Of a stretch of 64,000 bases of DNA, positions 25,845 to 35,010 are shown in pieces. The translations under genes and the position numbers were made by a program. Every line of letters starts with the position of its first letter. Positions within the stretch are counted from its first letter, which is position 1. The notes under the pieces were generated by a model. The model made no database searches. It was not told the DNA's origin and saw only the letters and a program-made list of their open reading frames with translations. The stretch comes from Microbacterium excoecariae (GTDB taxonomy: Bacteria; Actinomycetota; Actinomycetes; Actinomycetales; Microbacteriaceae), in NCBI RefSeq assembly GCF_011326725.1, contig NZ_JAANCO010000001.1:1488001-1552000 (forward strand). The letters are read 5' to 3'.

Positions 25845-27098
25845 ATGGCACCCATCCCCGGCGCGTCGGCCCGCGCGGACTTCCCCTTCTTCGCCGCCCA
25901 CCCCGGCACCGCCTATCTCGACACGGCGGCCACGTCGCAGCGGCCGGATTCCGTCATCGAGGCGGAGCGCGTCTTCGTGCGGAGCGACTACGCGGCCGTG
26001 CACCGCGGATCCAGCATGGCGACGGGGGAGGCGACGTGGGCGTTCGAGGACGCCCGGGAGAAGGTCGCGCGCTTCGTCGGCGCGGGCGAGCGCGAGATCG
26101 TCTGGACCCAGAACGCGACCGACGCGCTGAACGTCGTGGCCCTCGGCATGGCCGACGCGTCGGCCGGCCTGGGCGATGCGCGCTTCGCGCTGGGCCAGGG
26201 TGACGAGATCGTCGTCACGGCCGCCGAGCACCACGCGAACCTCATCCCGTGGCAGCGCCTCGCCGCCAAGACCGGCGCCCGGCTCGTCGTGGTCCCCGTG
26301 GACGCGGCGGGCCTCTGGACGCTCGACGGCCTCCGCGAGGTCGTCACGCCCCGGACCCGGGTGATCGCGTTCGCGCACGTCTCGAACGTGACGGGGCTCA
26401 TCGCGCCCGTCGTCGACGTCGTGGAGATCGCGCGCGGGGTCGGCGCGCTGACGGTCCTCGACGCGTGCCAGTCCGTTCCGCACCTGCCGGTGGATCTCGC
26501 GGCGCTCGGGGTCGACTTCGCCGCGTTCAGCGCGCACAAGATGGCCGGCCCGACGGGGATCGGTGCGCTGTACGGCCGGGCGGAGCTCCTCGACGCGCTC
26601 CCGCCGGCGCGCACGGGCGGATCCGCCATCACGGTCGTCACGCTGGAGGCCGCGGAATTCCTGCCCTCGCCCCAGCGCTTCGAGGCGGGGACGCAGGCCG
26701 TGAGCCAGGCGGTCGCGTTCGGCGCCGCGGTGGACTACCTGTCCGCCGTCGGCATGGCGGCCGTCGCCGCGCACGAGCGCGAGATCGGCCAGGCGCTCGC
26801 GGAGGCCGTGGCCGCCGTGCCCGGGGCGCGCCTGGTCGGACCGCCGGCGGGCGCCGAGCGCGCCGCGCTCGCGAGCGTGATCGTGGACGGCGTGCACGCG
26901 CACGACGTCGGGCAGTTCCTGGACGACCGCGGCGTGACGGTGCGCACGGGCCACCACTGCGCCCAGCCGCTGCATCGGGTGCTCGGCGTCGCGGCGACCA
27001 CGCGCGCGAGCGCCGGCGTGTACACGACTCTCGACGAGGTCGAGCAATTCCGCGAGGCGCTTTCCGGCGTCCGCACGTTCTTTGGAGTGAGCGCATGA
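25845..27098 (+). CDS. sufS: Cysteine desulfurase, SufS type
   Basis: A 417-aa PLP enzyme that takes sulfur from cysteine for Fe-S clusters. TAYLDTAATSQRP near residue 25, the PLP-contacting AEHHANLIPWQRLA, the PLP Lys in AFSAHKMAGPTGIGALYG near 231 and the catalytic Cys loop RTGHHCAQPLHRV near 370 are all present. ATG 25845 follows CGGAGAG; an ATG 13 codons upstream is also open. The stop overlaps the sufU start, and SufS-SufU pairs work together. The rest of the suf operon is not in this window. Confidence 0.9.
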   Translation: MAPIPGASARADFPFFAAHPGTAYLDTAATSQRPDSVIEAERVFVRSDYAAVHRGSSMATGEATWAFEDAREKVARFVGAGEREIVWTQNATDALNVVALGMADASAGLGDARFALGQGDEIVVTAAEHHANLIPWQRLAAKTGARLVVVPVDAAGLWTLDGLREVVTPRTRVIAFAHVSNVTGLIAPVVDVVEIARGVGALTVLDACQSVPHLPVDLAALGVDFAAFSAHKMAGPTGIGALYGRAELLDALPPARTGGSAITVVTLEAAEFLPSPQRFEAGTQAVSQAVAFGAAVDYLSAVGMAAVAAHEREIGQALAEAVAAVPGARLVGPPAGAERAALASVIVDGVHAHDVGQFLDDRGVTVRTGHHCAQPLHRVLGVAATTRASAGVYTTLDEVEQFREALSGVRTFFGVSA

Positions 27099-27532
27099 GC
27101 GGTCTCGAAGCCATGTACCAGGAGCTGATCCTCGATCACGCGAAGACGCCCGAGGGCAAGGGCGACCCGACCACGCACCCCTTCACGCACCACGAGTTGA
27201 ACCCGTCCTGCGGCGACGAGATCACCCTCGGCATCACCGTGACGGACGGGGAGATCTCGGGCCTCGCGTGGGACGGGCAGGGGTGCAGCATCTCGATGTC
27301 GTCCGCGTCGATCATGAGCGACCTGCTGGGCGGGGCCACGCGGGACGAGGCGCTCGCGACGATCGAGGAGTTCCGCGAGATGATGCGCTCGCGCGGGAAG
27401 TTCGAGCCGTCCGACCGCCTGGGCGATGCGGCCGCCTTCCAGAACACCGCGAAGTACGTCATGCGCGTCAAGTGCGCGATGCTCGCCTGGGTCGCGCTCG
27501 AGGCCGACCTCAAGGCGTCGCAGGCGGCGTAG
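27095..27532 (+). CDS. sufU: SufU zinc-dependent sulfur acceptor (NifU N-like)
   Basis: A 145-aa protein with three conserved Cys: NPSCGDEITLG near residue 40, WDGQGCSISMSSAS near 65 and VKCAMLAWVAL near 127. It has the insertion typical of SufU rather than IscU. It accepts persulfide sulfur from SufS by swapping a zinc ligand. ATG 27095 overlaps the sufS stop (ATGA), giving coupled synthesis. Only six bases separate it from the convergent tesB. Confidence 0.92.
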   Translation: MSGLEAMYQELILDHAKTPEGKGDPTTHPFTHHELNPSCGDEITLGITVTDGEISGLAWDGQGCSISMSSASIMSDLLGGATRDEALATIEEFREMMRSRGKFEPSDRLGDAAAFQNTAKYVMRVKCAMLAWVALEADLKASQAA

Positions 27533-27538
27533 CCGCCC

Positions 27539-28408
27539 TCAGCTGAACGCGGGCGTGCGCGCCATGATCTCCTGCGCGACGCTCGCGACCAGCTCGCCGC
27601 CGCGCGTGTAGATCCGCCCCGTGTTCATGCCGCGCCCGCCGCGCGAGGTCGGCGACTCGGCGACGTAGAGCAGCCACTCGTCGGCGCGCGCGTCGCGGTG
27701 CCACCAGATCGCGTGGTCGAGGCTGGCCGAGCGCAGGCCCTTTGTGCGCCACGACACGCCGTTCGCCCGTAGCGTCGGCTCCTGGATCGTGAAGTCGCTC
27801 ATGTACGCGAGCGCTGCGCGGTGCAGCGCCGGGTCGTCGTCGAGTCGCGAGCGGATCCGCAGCCAGCTCGCCTGCGTGGCGCGCGCGTCGGGAACCTCGA
27901 GGTAAATGCCTCCGTGCACGTGGCGGGCCTCGATGGGGTTGTGGCGCAGGAGCGCGAACGCGCCCCCCAGCTCCTCCTCGGCCGAGGCGACCTCCTCGGG
28001 CGCCGGCACCTCGGGCATGGGCATCTGGTGCTCCATGCCGGGGTCGTGGTCCTGGAACGACGCGATGGCGCTGAAGATCGGCTCGCCGCGCTGGTAGGCC
28101 TGCACGCGCCGGCGGGCGAACGAGCGGCCGTCGTGGATCCGCTCCACCGCGAGCGTGATCGGCTCGTCGACGTCGCCCGGGCGGAGGAAGTACCCGTGCA
28201 GCGAGTGCGGCGCGCGGTCGGCGTCGACCGTCGCCGTCGCGGCCACGACGCACTGCGCGACGACCTGGCCCCCGAACACGCGGCCGGACGGCATCGGGTG
28301 GGAACGCCCGACGAAGATCTCCTCGCCCGTCCGCGCGCCGGGGCGCTCGAGATCGAGCACGGCGCGCAGTACGTCGACGGGGTCGTTCGGGATGTCGATG
28401 GCGCTCAC
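27539..28408 (-). CDS. tesB: Acyl-CoA thioesterase II
   Basis: A 289-aa double hot-dog thioesterase. VFGGQVVAQCVVAA near residue 44, HSLHGYFLRPGD near 68 and the C-terminal hot-dog with SLDHAIWWHRDARADEWLLY near 240 match TesB, including the catalytic Asp of LDHAIW. It hydrolyses medium- and long-chain acyl-CoA. GTG 28408 is chosen over an upstream ATG because GAGGAGG lies five bases before it. Confidence 0.9.
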   Translation of the reverse strand: MSAIDIPNDPVDVLRAVLDLERPGARTGEEIFVGRSHPMPSGRVFGGQVVAQCVVAATATVDADRAPHSLHGYFLRPGDVDEPITLAVERIHDGRSFARRRVQAYQRGEPIFSAIASFQDHDPGMEHQMPMPEVPAPEEVASAEEELGGAFALLRHNPIEARHVHGGIYLEVPDARATQASWLRIRSRLDDDPALHRAALAYMSDFTIQEPTLRANGVSWRTKGLRSASLDHAIWWHRDARADEWLLYVAESPTSRGGRGMNTGRIYTRGGELVASVAQEIMARTPAFS

Positions 28409-28454
28409 GGATCCTCCTCGGCGGCGCACGCGGACCGTGCTCAGCCGCCCGTCC

Positions 28455-28460
28455 TAGTCT
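28455..28460 (+). promoter_or_regulatory. -10 box TAGTCT
   Basis: TAGTCT lies seven bases before the ATG at 28468. The intervening AGGGAGG could act as a ribosome site only if transcription began further upstream. Confidence 0.4.
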
Positions 28461-28467
28461 AGGGAGG

Positions 28468-29130
28468 ATGAGCGAGCGACTGATTCTGGCGGACGCGCCC
28501 ACCGCGTCCGACGCGCTGACCTTCGCCGGCCGTGCCGCGCGCGCCGGCTCCGACGGCGTGCGGCTGCAGGCCTCCCGCGGCGTCCTGGTGATGACGGCGG
28601 CCGCGCTGGCCCCGCAGGGCCTGCTCGATCGGACCCCGACGGTCCTCGCGATGCGCGTCGTGTCCGCGGATCCGGAACTCGAGTGCGACGTCGTGGTCGA
28701 CCAGCTCGCGGCCAGCGAGGACCCCGAGTCGCTCGCGCTGCCTGACCAGGCCCTGTCCCCGGCCTGGGCGGGTGTGGCGCCGCCGCGGGCGGGCTGGGAG
28801 CCGGCCGGCCAGATCCCCGCCGCGACCCTCGCGGCGCGGGCGCAGTGGGGCATCGCGGCGGTCGCGCACCAGGTGCCGACCGACGCGGGGGAGGACGCCG
28901 TGCGCGCCGTCCGGGGGTCCGTGTGGGGCCAGCCGGATCCCGACCTCGACGGTCTCCCGCTCGGGGTCGCGTTCGCGGCCTTCGCGTTCGGGTTCATCGG
29001 CGGCGAGGAGGCCGCGACGGTGCGCCGATCCGGTCGGTGGACGCGCCTGTCGCTCGAGCGCGGACACATCCTCTCGCGAGGGCCCGCCGCCACCGGCCTC
29101 ACCGCGGTGCGGCCGACGGGCGGCTCGTAG
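28468..29130 (+). CDS. Conserved-looking protein of unknown function, 220 aa
   Basis: A 220-aa protein I cannot assign. It starts MSERLILADAPTASDALTFAGRA, is Ala-rich, has two hydrophobic stretches (LPLGVAFAAFAFGFIGG near residue 170 is the stronger) and ends in a basic region. The middle holds repeated Ala-Gly-Trp-Pro segments. No catalytic motif is evident. TAGTCT is seven bases before the ATG, with AGGGAGG filling the gap, so the transcript may be leaderless. It is divergent from tesB across 59 bp. Confidence 0.6.
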   Translation: MSERLILADAPTASDALTFAGRAARAGSDGVRLQASRGVLVMTAAALAPQGLLDRTPTVLAMRVVSADPELECDVVVDQLAASEDPESLALPDQALSPAWAGVAPPRAGWEPAGQIPAATLAARAQWGIAAVAHQVPTDAGEDAVRAVRGSVWGQPDPDLDGLPLGVAFAAFAFGFIGGEEAATVRRSGRWTRLSLERGHILSRGPAATGLTAVRPTGGS

Positions 29131-29139
29131 GCCCGCGCG

Positions 29140-29544
29140 TCACCGCTCGAAGGTGTTGACCATCGCGTAGGCGGCGCGCTCGAGGTAGTCCCAGAGGGTG
29201 GCCTCGTGCACGGGCGCGAGGCCCAGCTCGTCCACCGCCGTGCGCATGCACGCGAGCCACCGATCGCGCGCGTCGGGGTTGACCCGGAACGGCATGTGCC
29301 GCATGCGCAGGCGCGGATGGCCGCGCGTCTCGCTGTAGGTCGTCGGGCCGCCCCAGTACTGCTCGAGGAAGAGCAGGAGGCGCTCCTCGGCCGGGCCGAG
29401 GTCCTCCTCGGGATACATCGGGGCCAGCACCTCGTCGGCCGCCACCTCGCGGTAGAAGGCGTGGACGAGGCGGGCGAACGTCTCGCGCCCGCCCACCTCG
29501 TCGTAGAACGACGCCGGCGCGCCGACGCCCGAGATCTCGACCAT
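29140..29544 (-). CDS. Truncated haemoglobin, group II (trHbO-like)
   Basis: A 134-aa globin: [22 protein letters not shown] (B/E helices), [22 protein letters not shown] with the Trp/Gly pattern of group II, and [13 protein letters not shown], whose His near residue 76 is the likely proximal haem ligand. Members bind O2 or handle NO and peroxide. The ATG overlaps the pepN stop by one base (TGATG), so the two are made from one mRNA, a common actinobacterial pairing. Confidence 0.9.
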   Translation of the reverse strand: MVEISGVGAPASFYDEVGGRETFARLVHAFYREVAADEVLAPMYPEEDLGPAEERLLLFLEQYWGGPTTYSETRGHPRLRMRHMPFRVNPDARDRWLACMRTAVDELGLAPVHEATLWDYLERAAYAMVNTFER

Positions 29545-32108
29545 CAGGCGACGTCGTCGGCCTCGGCGTCGCGCGACTGCGCTGTGAGCGCGCGCTCCAC
29601 GCCCGCGAGGTTCTCGGCGACGATGCGGCGCAGCGCGGCGGGTGCGTCCGTGTTCTCGCGCAGCCACGCGCGCGTCGCGTCGCGCAGCTCCGCGTTCGCG
29701 AGCGGCGCCGGGTAGAGCAGCTCGATGAGGTAGGACGCGATCTGGAACGTGCGCGCGCGCCAGATCCCGCGCAGCATGCCGAAGTAGTCGTCGACGAAGC
29801 CCGTCAGGTCGTCCCGCGTCGCGGGGTGCGTGAACCCGGCGGCGGCCGAGCGCACGACCGTGTTGGGGAGCTCGTCGCGCTCGATGAGCGACGCCCACGC
29901 GGCGCGCTTGTGATCCGCGCCCGGCAGTGCCGCGCGCGCCTGCGCGGCGAACTCGCCGCCCTTCGAGGTGTTGTCCGCCGCGAGCGCGGCGTCGATGTCG
30001 TCGGGGGCGACGGCGCCGGTCGCGGCGAGCCCGAGGAGCAGCTGCCAGGACAGGTCGGCGTCGATCTCGAGGCCCGGAAGAGGCGCGGATCCGTCGCGGA
30101 GGCCGGCGAGCCGCTCCGCGTGGGCGGGTGTCGACGCGGCCTGTGCGAACGCGGTCGCCAGCTGGAGCTGGATGTCGCTGGACGCGTCGGCGGCCGCGAG
30201 GAGGTCCCAGAGACCGTCGGCCACGCGGGCGCGCTGCGCGTCGCGGGACGCGGGCGACACGTATGCGTTCGCCGCGAGGCGCACCTGCGCGAGCGTCGTG
30301 CGCACCGTCGTCGACTCGGTCTCGGAGCCGATGTTGCCGAGCACCAGGTCGATGTAGTCGCGGGCGGCCATCTCGCCGTCGCGCGTCATGTCCCAGGCGG
30401 CGCCCCACACGAGGGAGCGCGCGAGCGGATCCGCGATGTCCGCGAGGTGAGCGATCGCCGTCGCGCGGCTGGCGTCGTCGAGGCGGATCTTGGCGTACGC
30501 GAGGTCGCGGTCGTTGAGCAGGACGAGCGCGGGGCGCCGGACGCCCTTGAGCGCAGGAATCTCCGTGAGGTCGCCCGCGACGTCGACCTCGACGTCGTGG
30601 ACGCGCACGAGGGCTCCGCCGCGCAGGTCGTAGAAGCCGATCCCGAGACGGTGGGGGCGGATCGTCGGGTAGTCGGACGGCGCGGTCTGCATCACCGCGA
30701 ACCGGGTGATGACGCCGTCGACGTCGTCGTCGATCACGGGCGAGAGGGTGTTGACCCCGGCCGTCTCCAGCCACTTGGCCGTCCACTCGGACAGGTCGCG
30801 GCCGCTCGTGCGCTCCAGCTCGACGAGGAGGTCGCTGAGGGTCGTGTTCTGGTAGGCGTGGGCACGGAAGTAGGCGCCCACGCCCTGGAAGAACTCCTCG
30901 ATGCCGACGTAAGCGGCCAGCTGCTTGAGGACGGATCCGCCCTTGGCGTAGGTGATGCCGTCGAAGTTGACCTGCACGTCCTCGAGGTCCGAGATCTCCG
31001 CGACGATCGGGTGCGTCGACGGGAGCTGGTCCTGGCGATACGCCCAGGTCTTTTCCATCGCGTTGAACGTCGTCCAGGCCTCGGTCCACTCCGTGGCCTC
31101 GGCGGTCGCGATCGTGGACGCCCACTCGGCGAACGACTCGTTCAGCCAGAGGTCGTTCCACCACTTCATGGTCACGAGGTCGCCGAACCACATGTGGGCG
31201 AGCTCGTGGAGGATCGTCACAACGCGGCGCTCCTTGACGGCGTCCGTGACCTTGCTCCGGAACACGTACGTCTCGGTGAACGTCACGCAGCCCGCGTTCT
31301 CCATCGCGCCGGCGTTGAACTCGGGGACGAAGAGCTGGTCGTACTTCGCGAAGGGGTAGGGCACGCCGAACTTCTCCTCGTAGTAGGCGAAGCCCTGCTT
31401 CGTCTTCTCGAAGATGTACTCGGCGTCCATGTCGGCCCACAGGCTCTTGCGCGCGAAGACGCCGAGCGGGATCGTGCGGCCCTCGCTGTTGACCAGCTCG
31501 TCGCGCACCTCCTCGTACGGGCCGGCGACGAGCGCCGTGATGTAGGAGGAGATCCGCGGGGTCGGCTCGAAGCCCCAGGTCGCGGATCCGCCCTCCTCGT
31601 GGGGGATGGGCTCGGGCGTCGGCTGGTTCGAGACGACCTTCCACTCGCGCGGCGCCGTCACCGTGAACTGGAACGTCGCCTTGAGGTCGGGCTGCTCGAA
31701 CACGGCGAACACGCGGCGGGAGTCCGGCACCTCGAACTGGGTGTAGAGGTACACCTCGCCGTCGACGGGGTCGACGAAACGGTGCAGGCCCTCGCCCGTG
31801 TTCGTGTACTCGCAGTCGGCGTCGATGACGAGCTCGTTGTCCGCCTCGAGGTCTGCCAGCAACACGCGCGAGTCCGCGCAGAGTTCGGACGGCTCGAGCT
31901 CGCGGCCGTTGAGCGTGACCTCCCGCACGTCGCGCGCGATGAGGTCGATGAACGTGCTCGCACCGGGCGTGGCGCTGAACCGCACGACGCTGCGCGATCC
32001 GAACACCTCCTCGCCCTTGGTCAGGTCGAGCGCGACCTCGTAGGCGTGGGTCTCGACGATCGCGCGGCGCTCTTCCGCCTCGACGCGAGTGAGGTTCTCT
32101 CCAGGCAC
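29544..32108 (-). CDS. pepN: Aminopeptidase N (M1 family)
   Basis: An 854-aa zinc aminopeptidase. The substrate motif [13 protein letters not shown] is near residue 266, the zinc site [29 protein letters not shown] near 300, with the catalytic Tyr further on, and a large ERAP1-like C-terminal domain. It trims N-terminal residues from peptides in the cytoplasm. GTG 32108 gives the PGENLTR start that I recall for actinobacterial homologues; ATG 32123 would add five residues. Confidence 0.93.
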   Translation of the reverse strand: MPGENLTRVEAEERRAIVETHAYEVALDLTKGEEVFGSRSVVRFSATPGASTFIDLIARDVREVTLNGRELEPSELCADSRVLLADLEADNELVIDADCEYTNTGEGLHRFVDPVDGEVYLYTQFEVPDSRRVFAVFEQPDLKATFQFTVTAPREWKVVSNQPTPEPIPHEEGGSATWGFEPTPRISSYITALVAGPYEEVRDELVNSEGRTIPLGVFARKSLWADMDAEYIFEKTKQGFAYYEEKFGVPYPFAKYDQLFVPEFNAGAMENAGCVTFTETYVFRSKVTDAVKERRVVTILHELAHMWFGDLVTMKWWNDLWLNESFAEWASTIATAEATEWTEAWTTFNAMEKTWAYRQDQLPSTHPIVAEISDLEDVQVNFDGITYAKGGSVLKQLAAYVGIEEFFQGVGAYFRAHAYQNTTLSDLLVELERTSGRDLSEWTAKWLETAGVNTLSPVIDDDVDGVITRFAVMQTAPSDYPTIRPHRLGIGFYDLRGGALVRVHDVEVDVAGDLTEIPALKGVRRPALVLLNDRDLAYAKIRLDDASRATAIAHLADIADPLARSLVWGAAWDMTRDGEMAARDYIDLVLGNIGSETESTTVRTTLAQVRLAANAYVSPASRDAQRARVADGLWDLLAAADASSDIQLQLATAFAQAASTPAHAERLAGLRDGSAPLPGLEIDADLSWQLLLGLAATGAVAPDDIDAALAADNTSKGGEFAAQARAALPGADHKRAAWASLIERDELPNTVVRSAAAGFTHPATRDDLTGFVDDYFGMLRGIWRARTFQIASYLIELLYPAPLANAELRDATRAWLRENTDAPAALRRIVAENLAGVERALTAQSRDAEADDVA

Positions 32109-32238
32109 TGTGGCTGCTCCCATGGGTTCGTCGGGGATCCGCCCGCGCGCGTTGTGCGCGGCGAGCAACTGGTACAGCCTACGTCGCCGATCCGTGACGA
32201 GGATGAGCGCCCCGGCGGATCGGTGAGAAAATGTCGGG

Positions 32239-33468
32239 GTGAAAAACGTCGACGCTCTTCCCGCGGAAGCACAGGATCCGGCCGTTCTCTACGCCTCGGA
32301 GGCGGCGAAATCCGGCCCCGCCTTCGTCGAAACCCCGACCGCGTACGACGCGATCCTGCTCGCGAGCTTCGGGGGGCCGGAGGCGCAGGAGGACGTGATT
32401 CCCTTCCTGCGGAACGTCACGCGCGGCCGCGGGATCCCGGACGAGCGCCTGGAGGAGGTCGCGACGCATTACCGCTCGTTCGGCGGCGTCAGCCCGATCA
32501 ACGGGCAGAACCGCGAGCTGCTCGCCGCCCTCGAGGCCGAGCTCGCCCGCCGCGGCCACGACCTGCCCGTCTACTGGGGCAACCGCAACTGGCACCCGAT
32601 GATGGAGGACGCCGTCACGCGCGCGTACGCGGACGGTCACCGCACCATGCTCGCCGTCGCGACGAGCGCCTACAGCTCGTACTCGAGCGAGCGACAGTAT
32701 CGCGAAGACTTCGCCCGGATCCTCGGGCCCCGAGCCGACGGCGGCACGGAACTCGGTGCGGGCGCGGATCCGATGACGATCGACAAGGTGCGCCTGTTCT
32801 TCGACCACCCGGGATTCGTCGCGCCGTTCGTCGAGGGCGTCACCTCGGCCGTGACAGGGTGGCTGGACGGCGGGTACGCGCCGTCGGAGATCCGGGTGCT
32901 GTTCTCGACCCACTCGATCCCGACGGGCGACGCGGAGCGCTCCGGGCCACGCGGGCGCGACTTCGGCGAGGGCGGCGCGTACGCGGCGCAGCACCGGGCG
33001 GTCGCCGAGTACGTCATGGGCGAGGTGCGCCGCGCCGCGCCCGCGGCCGCGGATGTCGATTGGTCGCTCGTGTTCCAGTCGCGTTCGGGCCCGCCGTCGC
33101 AGCCCTGGCTGGAGCCCGACGTGAACGACGCCATCGCCGCGCTCCCTGACGAGGGCGTGCGCGCGGTCGCCGTCGTGCCGCTCGGCTTCGTCAGCGACCA
33201 CATGGAGGTGCTCTGGGACCTCGACAACGAGGCGCGCCAGTCGGCCGCGGATGCGGGCCTGGCCTTCGCTCGGCCCGCGACCCCCGGCGTGCACCCCGCC
33301 TTCGTCGCGGGACTCGTCGACCTCATCGAGGAGCGGATCCACGGCACGCCCGCGGCCGAGCGGCCGCACGTGACGGACCTCGGACCGTGGCACGACATCC
33401 CGCGTCCCGGCGAGTGCGAGAACGCCCGCCTCGGCTTCCGCCCCGCCGCCGCCGGCCTCGCGCCGTGA
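32239..33468 (+). CDS. hemH: Ferrochelatase (coproporphyrin III type)
   Basis: A 409-aa enzyme that inserts iron into a porphyrin. ILLASFGGPEAQEDVIPFLRNVTRGRGIP is near residue 38, YWGNRNWHP near 114, VLFSTHSIPTGDAERSG (active His) near 221 and SDHMEVLWDLDNEARQ near 318. Actinobacterial members act in the coproporphyrin-dependent pathway (CpfC). The N-terminal 35 residues before the core are longer than usual. GTG 32239 lies six bases after GAAAAT, suggesting a leaderless mRNA. No other haem genes are adjacent. Confidence 0.92.
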   Translation: MKNVDALPAEAQDPAVLYASEAAKSGPAFVETPTAYDAILLASFGGPEAQEDVIPFLRNVTRGRGIPDERLEEVATHYRSFGGVSPINGQNRELLAALEAELARRGHDLPVYWGNRNWHPMMEDAVTRAYADGHRTMLAVATSAYSSYSSERQYREDFARILGPRADGGTELGAGADPMTIDKVRLFFDHPGFVAPFVEGVTSAVTGWLDGGYAPSEIRVLFSTHSIPTGDAERSGPRGRDFGEGGAYAAQHRAVAEYVMGEVRRAAPAAADVDWSLVFQSRSGPPSQPWLEPDVNDAIAALPDEGVRAVAVVPLGFVSDHMEVLWDLDNEARQSAADAGLAFARPATPGVHPAFVAGLVDLIEERIHGTPAAERPHVTDLGPWHDIPRPGECENARLGFRPAAAGLAP

Positions 33469-33497
33469 CCCGGCCGAGATAGGGAAGAATCGTCCTC

Positions 33498-33995
33498 ATG
33501 CGCATCCACATCGCGACCGATCACGCCGGCCTGGAGTTCTCGACGCAGCTGCAGCACCACCTCGCGGCGCGCGGCCACGTCGTCATCGATCACGGCCCCG
33601 ACCACTTCGACCCGGTCGACGACTACCCGGCCTTCTGCGTCCGCGCGGCGGCCGCGGTCGTCGCCGACCAGCGGGCGGGGCGCGCGGCGCTCGGCGTCGT
33701 GTTCGGTGGATCCGGTAACGGCGAGCAGATCGCGGCGAACAAGGTCGAGGGCGTGCGCGCGGCGCTCGTGTGGAACCTGTCGACCGCCGAGCTCGCGCGC
33801 GAGCACAACGACGCCAACGTGATCTCGATCGGCGCCCGCCAGCACACCTTCGAGGAGGCGGCCCGGTTCATCGACCGCTTCATCGAGACGCCGTTCTCGG
33901 GGGAGGAGCGCCACGCGCGCCGCATCGCCCAGGTCGGCGCGTACGAGCGCGCGGGCGAGCTCGTCGACACCCCGGCGCCGCGCGAGCGGGCCTGA
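33498..33995 (+). CDS. rpiB: Ribose-5-phosphate isomerase B-like protein (RpiB/LacAB)
   Basis: A 165-aa RpiB/LacA/LacB-family isomerase: IATDHAG at residue 5, DYPAFCVRAAAAV near 44, GVVFGGSGNGEQIAANKVEGVRAALVWN near 71 and NDANVISIGARQ near 108. In RpiB the active base is a Cys, or in mycobacteria a Glu; here the loop reads GGSGNGEQ, consistent with the actinobacterial Glu type. The length of 165 and the position before a Nei-like gene are usual for actinobacteria. AAGAAT lies seven bases before the ATG. Confidence 0.85.
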   Translation: MRIHIATDHAGLEFSTQLQHHLAARGHVVIDHGPDHFDPVDDYPAFCVRAAAAVVADQRAGRAALGVVFGGSGNGEQIAANKVEGVRAALVWNLSTAELAREHNDANVISIGARQHTFEEAARFIDRFIETPFSGEERHARRIAQVGAYERAGELVDTPAPRERA

Positions 33996-33998
33996 CGG

Positions 33999-34997
33999 AT
34001 GCCCGAGGGGCATTCGGTCCACCGCATCGCGCGCCAGTTCGCCCGGAACTTCGTCGGGCGCCCCGTCGCCGTCTCGAGCCCGCAGGGGCGCTTCGCCGAC
34101 GGCGCGGCCGCGCTCGACGGGCGGGAGATGACGGGCGCACGCGCCGTCGGGAAGCAGATGTTCCTCGAGTTTGCGGGCCAGGCGTGGCTTCGCGTGCACC
34201 TCGGGCTCTACGGTGCGTGGGACTTCGCGGGGGAGATCCTCGTCGACCCCACGATCGCGTCGGCGAACGGGCGCATGGGCCAGACCAACCAGCGCGGGAC
34301 CGACGCCGAGCGGATCCTGGACGACGCGGGCGAGAACTCGCTCGCGTCGATCGGCGCGCCGCGGAAGGCGCGCGGCCACGTGCGGATGTCGGAACAGACG
34401 CGGGGCATCGCGGACGCGGGCGAGGCCGAGTGGCCGCCGCCCGTCGTGGGGCAGGTGCGCGCCCGCCTCCTCACCGACCTCACCTGCGCGGACCTGAGGG
34501 GGCCGACGGCGTGCGTCGTCGCGACGCCCGACGAGGTGCGCGAGGTCACGGACCGGCTCGGGCCGGATCCGCTCGTCGGGGACCCGGCGGAGAATGAGGA
34601 GCGGTTCGTCGCCGCCGTGCGCCGGCGCGGCGTGGCCATCGGGCAGCTCCTCATGGACCAGGCCGTCGTGAGCGGGATCGGCAATGTCTATCGCGCCGAG
34701 ATGCTGTTTCGCGCGCGCCTCGATCCTCACACCCCGGGCAAGCGGATCCCGGAGGAGCTCGTGCGTGAGCTCTGGCGCGACTGGACGCGCCTCCTTGCCA
34801 TCGGCGTCGAGACCGGCCAGATGATGACGATGGACGGCCTCTCGGACGCCGAGTGGCGCGCCGCGATGGCCTCGCGGGACGACCGCCACTGGGTGTACCA
34901 CCGCGCGGGCCTGCCGTGCCGGGTTTGCGGGACGGAGATCGTCCTCGAGGAGATGCAGGCGCGCAAGCTGTACTGGTGCCCCACGTGCCAGCGGTGA
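33999..34997 (+). CDS. Fpg/Nei-family DNA glycosylase (endonuclease VIII-like)
   Basis: A 332-aa base-excision repair enzyme. It begins MPEGHSVHRIARQF, with the catalytic Pro2 and Glu3; the helix-two-turn-helix segment DQAVVSGIGNVYRAEMLF is near residue 220; the C-terminal zinc finger CRVCG...CPTCQR closes the protein. It is longer than E. coli Nei (about 263) because of an insertion around residues 90-145 (TNQRGTDAER and following). It removes oxidised bases and cuts the strand. It starts three bases after the isomerase stop. Confidence 0.88.
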   Translation: MPEGHSVHRIARQFARNFVGRPVAVSSPQGRFADGAAALDGREMTGARAVGKQMFLEFAGQAWLRVHLGLYGAWDFAGEILVDPTIASANGRMGQTNQRGTDAERILDDAGENSLASIGAPRKARGHVRMSEQTRGIADAGEAEWPPPVVGQVRARLLTDLTCADLRGPTACVVATPDEVREVTDRLGPDPLVGDPAENEERFVAAVRRRGVAIGQLLMDQAVVSGIGNVYRAEMLFRARLDPHTPGKRIPEELVRELWRDWTRLLAIGVETGQMMTMDGLSDAEWRAAMASRDDRHWVYHRAGLPCRVCGTEIVLEEMQARKLYWCPTCQR

Positions 34998-35010
34998 GGG
35001 GAGAACGACC

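Noticed and set aside
29826..33149. Plus-strand open frame of more than 1,100 codons antisense to pepN and hemH.
   Set aside because: In DNA of about 72% GC long antisense frames arise by chance; the translation is Arg/Gly/Val-rich low-complexity and the opposite strand carries intact, well-recognised enzymes.
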